In this document: piece by piece, positions 61,164 to 64,000 of the stretch
Layout: every line of letters begins with the position of its first letter
Position numbering within the stretch: position 1 is the first letter of the stretch
Assembly: GCF_000192865.1 (NCBI RefSeq)
Contig: NC_015276.1
Coordinates: 496,001-560,000, forward strand
Direction: 5' to 3'
Origin: Marinomonas mediterranea MMB-1
GTDB taxonomy: Bacteria > Pseudomonadota > Gammaproteobacteria > Pseudomonadales > Marinomonadaceae
Length of the DNA: 64,000 nucleotides
Program-made: the position numbers and the translations under genes
Notes under the pieces: model-generated
What the model saw: only the letters and a program-made list of their open reading frames with translations
Databases searched by the model: none
What the model was told of the DNA's origin: nothing

Positions 61164-62498
61164 ATGACCACTTTTATTGCTTTTGCTATAAATATCGCAC
61201 TGTTTTCTGTTTTTCCTTTATACGCTACGACCATGACAGCACGCTTTCGTAACCCCGCTTTGTATGCCTATATGGGGATTATTCTTGTTGTGGGCGGTTT
61301 AGCGGGTGCGATTTTCTCGTTTCCTTTGACACAAAATACATTTGTCTCAGGAGGTAATCTTGCTTACGGCGCGTTTATGATGACAGCCGTCATGCTCATA
61401 ATCAGTGAGCGCAACATGATCACTTTTCGAAACATGCTTCGATTACTTATTTTGGTTGATGTGTTCGTCTATGCAGGGTTTAACTACACGGCATGGCTTT
61501 TGGATTCTGGCCTAGTGACAAAGCCTGTGCCGATTCCGTCTGATATTTTTAATGTTTCAATGTACGTATTGTTGCTTGGTGGTACGTTGATTCTTATTGA
61601 AATTGTGTTGCTTATGATCATATTCATTAAAGCCCGTCGGTTGACCTCTAAGCTATCCAATCTCGCGGTGATCTATACTATCGCCTTTATCGCTATCCTG
61701 TGTCTGGATGGCGTTTTATTTCCTGTCATTGCGTTGAACTCTCATCCTGAGTTAACCCGTATTATTGTCGGTAACGTGACAGGAAAGGCCATTATGGCAG
61801 CCTGTTATAGTGTTCCGCTTTTGATCTTCTATTTTATGTCTCGAAAACAGTTTGCTGAGTTTGTTGGTAGTCCGTTGCCATTGAATGAACTATTGCGAGC
61901 ACCGCGTAAAAAGTTGTTAGACACCTTATATCAATACGAGCTGCGCGACCGTCAATCACAGCAAGACAAGCAGAAGCTGCGAGAGCAGGCTGAAACAGAT
62001 TCGCTGACAGGGTTAGCAAACCGAGGTAAGTTTAATCAAACCCTAGATGATCAATGGCAGATTTGTAAAAAAACTCAAACACCTCTTACCTTAGTGATTG
62101 GTGATATCGACTACTTTAAACAGTTTAATGATACCTACGGTCATGAGCGTGGGGACAATTGTTTGCAACGCGTTGCAGAGCTTTGGCGCAGTACACTTGA
62201 GAATGACGTGGAACTTGCTGCACGTATTGGTGGAGAAGAGTTTGCTTTGTTATTTCCAAACAGTACCTTTGACGAAATTTCAGCCCGATTGCAAACTTTT
62301 CGGATGAAACTGAAGGAAGCGTCTATTTCACATGAAGCGTCAGAGGTTTCGACGCAAGTTACCTTTAGTGTAGGCGTATCGAGTGTTATTCCTAATGACG
62401 ACCTAAGTATTAGAGATCTATACATCAGCGCCGACAGTAATTTGTATCGTGCAAAAAACAGCGGGCGAAACACGATTAATTTTGAAGCAACGCCCTAA
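61164..62498 (+). CDS. Membrane-bound diguanylate cyclase (GGDEF)
   Basis: A protein of about 444 residues. The N-terminal half has six to seven hydrophobic helices (FAINIALFSVFPLYATTM, then IILVVGGLAGAIFSFPL, YGAFMMTAVMLIISERN and onward), an integral sensor of unknown ligand. A coiled coil (LRDRQSQQDKQKLREQAETD) links it to the GGDEF domain: DSLTGLANRGKF, GDIDYFKQFNDTYGHERGD and RIGGEEF. The catalytic residues are complete, but no RxxD inhibitory site precedes the GGEEF. Start uncertain; TTG 61146 would add six residues. Confidence 0.9.
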   Translation: MTTFIAFAINIALFSVFPLYATTMTARFRNPALYAYMGIILVVGGLAGAIFSFPLTQNTFVSGGNLAYGAFMMTAVMLIISERNMITFRNMLRLLILVDVFVYAGFNYTAWLLDSGLVTKPVPIPSDIFNVSMYVLLLGGTLILIEIVLLMIIFIKARRLTSKLSNLAVIYTIAFIAILCLDGVLFPVIALNSHPELTRIIVGNVTGKAIMAACYSVPLLIFYFMSRKQFAEFVGSPLPLNELLRAPRKKLLDTLYQYELRDRQSQQDKQKLREQAETDSLTGLANRGKFNQTLDDQWQICKKTQTPLTLVIGDIDYFKQFNDTYGHERGDNCLQRVAELWRSTLENDVELAARIGGEEFALLFPNSTFDEISARLQTFRMKLKEASISHEASEVSTQVTFSVGVSSVIPNDDLSIRDLYISADSNLYRAKNSGRNTINFEATP

Positions 62499-62515
62499 CG
62501 AAGTATGTCTCTTTC

Positions 62516-62833
62516 TTAGTGAAGGCCAAATGCTCTTAATGCGGCTGTTACGCATACGCCGCTCAAAAGAACATAGACAAGGTTCACACGCAAATAAGCC
62601 AAGCATAAGGCAATTAGCACACCAGCACAGCGAGCCACCCCAGCAAAGCTGCCGTCTTCGAAAACGGCGGCTGTTACCGCGACTGAAACCAGTAATATGG
62701 AACCTGTTTGGTTGAGTGTTTCTGTATAGTCTTCTAGATTTTTAAAATGTTTATGAGCGACGGTTCCGTAAAACCGTATAGCAAATGTACCTAGTGCAAG
62801 TAAGACCATTGCAAGGATTAATACAGTATTCAT
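62516..62833 (-). CDS. azlD: AzlD-type branched-chain amino acid exporter subunit
   Basis: Small membrane subunit, 105 residues with four helices (MNTVLILAMVLLALGTFAIRF, SILLVSVAVTAAVFED, CAGVLIALCLAYLRVN, LVYVLLSGVCVTAALRAFG). It overlaps azlC by four bases, so the two are coupled. AzlCD exports branched-chain amino acids or their analogues in characterised cases. Confidence 0.9.
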   Translation of the reverse strand: MNTVLILAMVLLALGTFAIRFYGTVAHKHFKNLEDYTETLNQTGSILLVSVAVTAAVFEDGSFAGVARCAGVLIALCLAYLRVNLVYVLLSGVCVTAALRAFGLH

Positions 62834-63498
62834 GTCGTTTTCTTTTTTGATTTAAGCGGGAAAAGAAACAGGGCGCTCAAGGCTAGAACAGCAGGTAACC
62901 CCGCCGCTAAAAATGGGGTTGATACCGTTGCTAACGTGGCTCCGAGTGCTGATTGAATTGCTTTTCGCTTTGTTGATATCGTGGGTACGACTAAGGCAAA
63001 GATTAAACAGGGAAACAGGGCGTCAAGTCCCAGCTGTTCTGGGTTGATAATCAGGTCAGAAAAAACACCACCGATTAAAATTCCGATTGGCCAACATAGC
63101 AAGATACCAAGCCCAGACAGCCAATAGGCGTATTTTTTCCGTTCAGGCTTGCTCTGGGACAACGCAAAGGCAACGCTCTCATCATTCATTAAGTGACTGC
63201 CTAGTAGATGTTTCCAACCACTGCCAACCTCATGTTTGACGAGTACACCAAAGGGTAAATGTCGAATATTGACGAGCAATCCTGCTAACGCACCCATTAT
63301 TGGATTCCCCCCTGTGGCGAGAACAGATATGAATATAAATTCCGAAGCACCAGCTAAGACTGTCACAGCGAGGATAAAGGGAATCCAAAGGTCTATGCCA
63401 AAATGGCCTGCTGTTGCACCAAAGGACAGACCGACCACTCCATCAATTAAGCAGACGGCAACAATACTTCGAGTAATGCTGTTCATTTTAAATATCAT
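62830..63498 (-). CDS. azlC: AzlC-type branched-chain amino acid exporter subunit
   Basis: Large subunit of about 222 residues, with FGATAGHFGIDLWIPFILAV, AGASEFIFISVLATGGNPIM, and ALAGLLVNIRHLPFGV, the family core. Start taken at the ATG at 63498 (GAAG upstream); TTG 63522 is possible. Divergent from the XRE regulator gene, which probably controls it. Confidence 0.92.
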   Translation of the reverse strand: MIFKMNSITRSIVAVCLIDGVVGLSFGATAGHFGIDLWIPFILAVTVLAGASEFIFISVLATGGNPIMGALAGLLVNIRHLPFGVLVKHEVGSGWKHLLGSHLMNDESVAFALSQSKPERKKYAYWLSGLGILLCWPIGILIGGVFSDLIINPEQLGLDALFPCLIFALVVPTISTKRKAIQSALGATLATVSTPFLAAGLPAVLALSALFLFPLKSKKKTT

Positions 63499-63581
63499 GC
63501 GGTAATCTTCTATATGAAACAATAGTTCGCTATAAAGAACGATTTTTTTATTTATAGATCATAGCTAGGTTGTTCGTCAAG

Positions 63582-63597
63582 AAGAACATTTGTTCTT
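63582..63597. promoter_or_regulatory. 16-base palindrome between azlC and the XRE regulator
   Basis: AAGAACATTTGTTCTT is a perfect palindrome (AAGAACA-TT-TGTTCTT), 36 bases before the regulator start. GTTC/GAAC elements recur at 63525-63540 and 63571-63575. A probable operator for the adjacent XRE-type protein. Confidence 0.6.
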
Positions 63598-63632
63598 TTT
63601 GGTGATTTAAAGTTGAATTTGATGGGGGGCGC

Positions 63633-64000
63633 ATGACTCAACGAATGTCCGATGCACAACGATTAATTTCGAGGTCATTGCAGAGGGAAAGAACAAAAAA
63701 GGGTTACTCGATAAATGAGCTATCAAAGTTGGCAAAGGTCGCTAAATCGACGTTGTCTCAAATTGAAGCAGGAAGTGGTAACCCTAGTATAGAAACCGTT
63801 TGGGCGCTCAGTACCGCGCTAAATGTTCCTTTTTCAGCCTTGATGGCTCCACACGAGCCAGAGGTGCAGGTCATTCGAAACGGTGAAGGGTTGGCCATTC
63901 AGTCCGATCAAGCAGACTACAAGGCAGTATTGTTGTCATCGTGCCCGCCTTCTGCGCGACGAGACTTGTATCTAACGACCGTTCAGCCTGGTGAAGTACG
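63633..64000 (+). CDS. XRE-family regulator with likely cupin domain (partial)
   Basis: The gene runs off the right edge after 122 codons. The HTH spans about residues 14-68 (RERTKKGYSINELSKLAKVA, then STLSQIEAGSGNPSIETVWAL and NVPFSALMAP), typical of XRE-type regulators that carry a C-terminal cupin. The start ATG lies after GGGGGGC. It is divergent from azlCD, a common arrangement, so it likely represses that exporter. Confidence 0.9.
   Translation, partial: MTQRMSDAQRLISRSLQRERTKKGYSINELSKLAKVAKSTLSQIEAGSGNPSIETVWALSTALNVPFSALMAPHEPEVQVIRNGEGLAIQSDQADYKAVLLSSCPPSARRDLYLTTVQPGEV

Noticed and set aside
1..64000. tRNA, rRNA, CRISPR array, IS element or prophage
   Set aside because: Reading through both strands I saw no tRNA T-loop with fitting stems, no regular spaced repeats and no transposase or phage gene.

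Overview
The window is chromosomal DNA from a gammaproteobacterium, most likely a marine Oceanospirillales member close to Marinomonas. Evidence: the block radC, coaBC, dut, argB, slmA, pyrE and crc with rpmB-rpmG and mutM nearby, a Pseudomonas-style Crc beside pyrE, an EttA, and an oligogalacturonide-use locus. Genes are dense, on both strands, and mostly ordinary in base composition. I saw no rRNA, tRNA, CRISPR array, insertion sequence or prophage gene. Layout: (1) 1-8.0 kb is a stress regulon: an ECF sigma factor with its ChrR-type zinc anti-sigma factor, divergent from an eight-gene operon (NTF2-like protein, SDR, FAD oxidoreductase, DUF1365, Cfa-like methyltransferase, DUF2878, an exported unknown, a DUF3833 lipoprotein). 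Both directions carry a TGATCC-N18-TATNGA promoter, the form used by RpoE/ChrR systems answering singlet oxygen, so the operon probably modifies membrane lipids. (2) 8-26.9 kb is mixed accessory content: two c-di-GMP proteins, a CBS protein, two EamA transporters, rlmF, pseudouridine breakdown (psuG with a psuK-type kinase carrying its own HTH), plsC, a DUF2868/DUF3482 GTPase pair, a codA variant, a chemoreceptor and ettA. (3) 27-32.6 kb is the nrdR-ribD-ribBX-ribH-nusB and thiL-pgpA housekeeping run. (4) 32.6-40.8 kb holds crc, pyrE, slmA, argB, dut, coaBC, radC, an exported hydrolase and rpmB-rpmG. (5) 40.8-45.4 kb is accessory: a leucine-rich-repeat lipoprotein and two tandem LuxR-type regulators. 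(6) 45.4-51.9 kb holds mutM, then a nucleoside ABC importer of the BMP/NupABC type with cytidine deaminase. (7) 51.9-60.5 kb is an oligogalacturonide module: oligogalacturonate lyase, TogMNAB importer, KduD, KdgK and KdgR. (8) 60.6-64 kb holds a small lipoprotein, a diguanylate cyclase, and azlCD divergent from an XRE-type regulator cut by the window edge. How the genes work together: pyrimidine and nucleoside salvage recurs (psuG/psuK, codA, nucleoside importer plus cdd, pyrE). The pectin module imports oligogalacturonides and takes them towards 2-keto-3-deoxygluconate 6-phosphate under KdgR. Several regulatory sites can be read directly: paired ECF promoters, a doubled palindrome before the HTH-kinase, an exact CRP-type site between crc and pyrE, a KdgR-like box before kduD, a palindrome between azlC and its regulator, and two overlapping G/C palindromes before the LRR lipoprotein. 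No wholly new multi-gene system stands out. The best leads are the ECF lipid operon with its uncharacterised exported protein, the HTH-PsuK with its candidate operator, the DUF2868-GTPase pair, and the altered active sites of CodA, Crc, RibBX and two c-di-GMP proteins.
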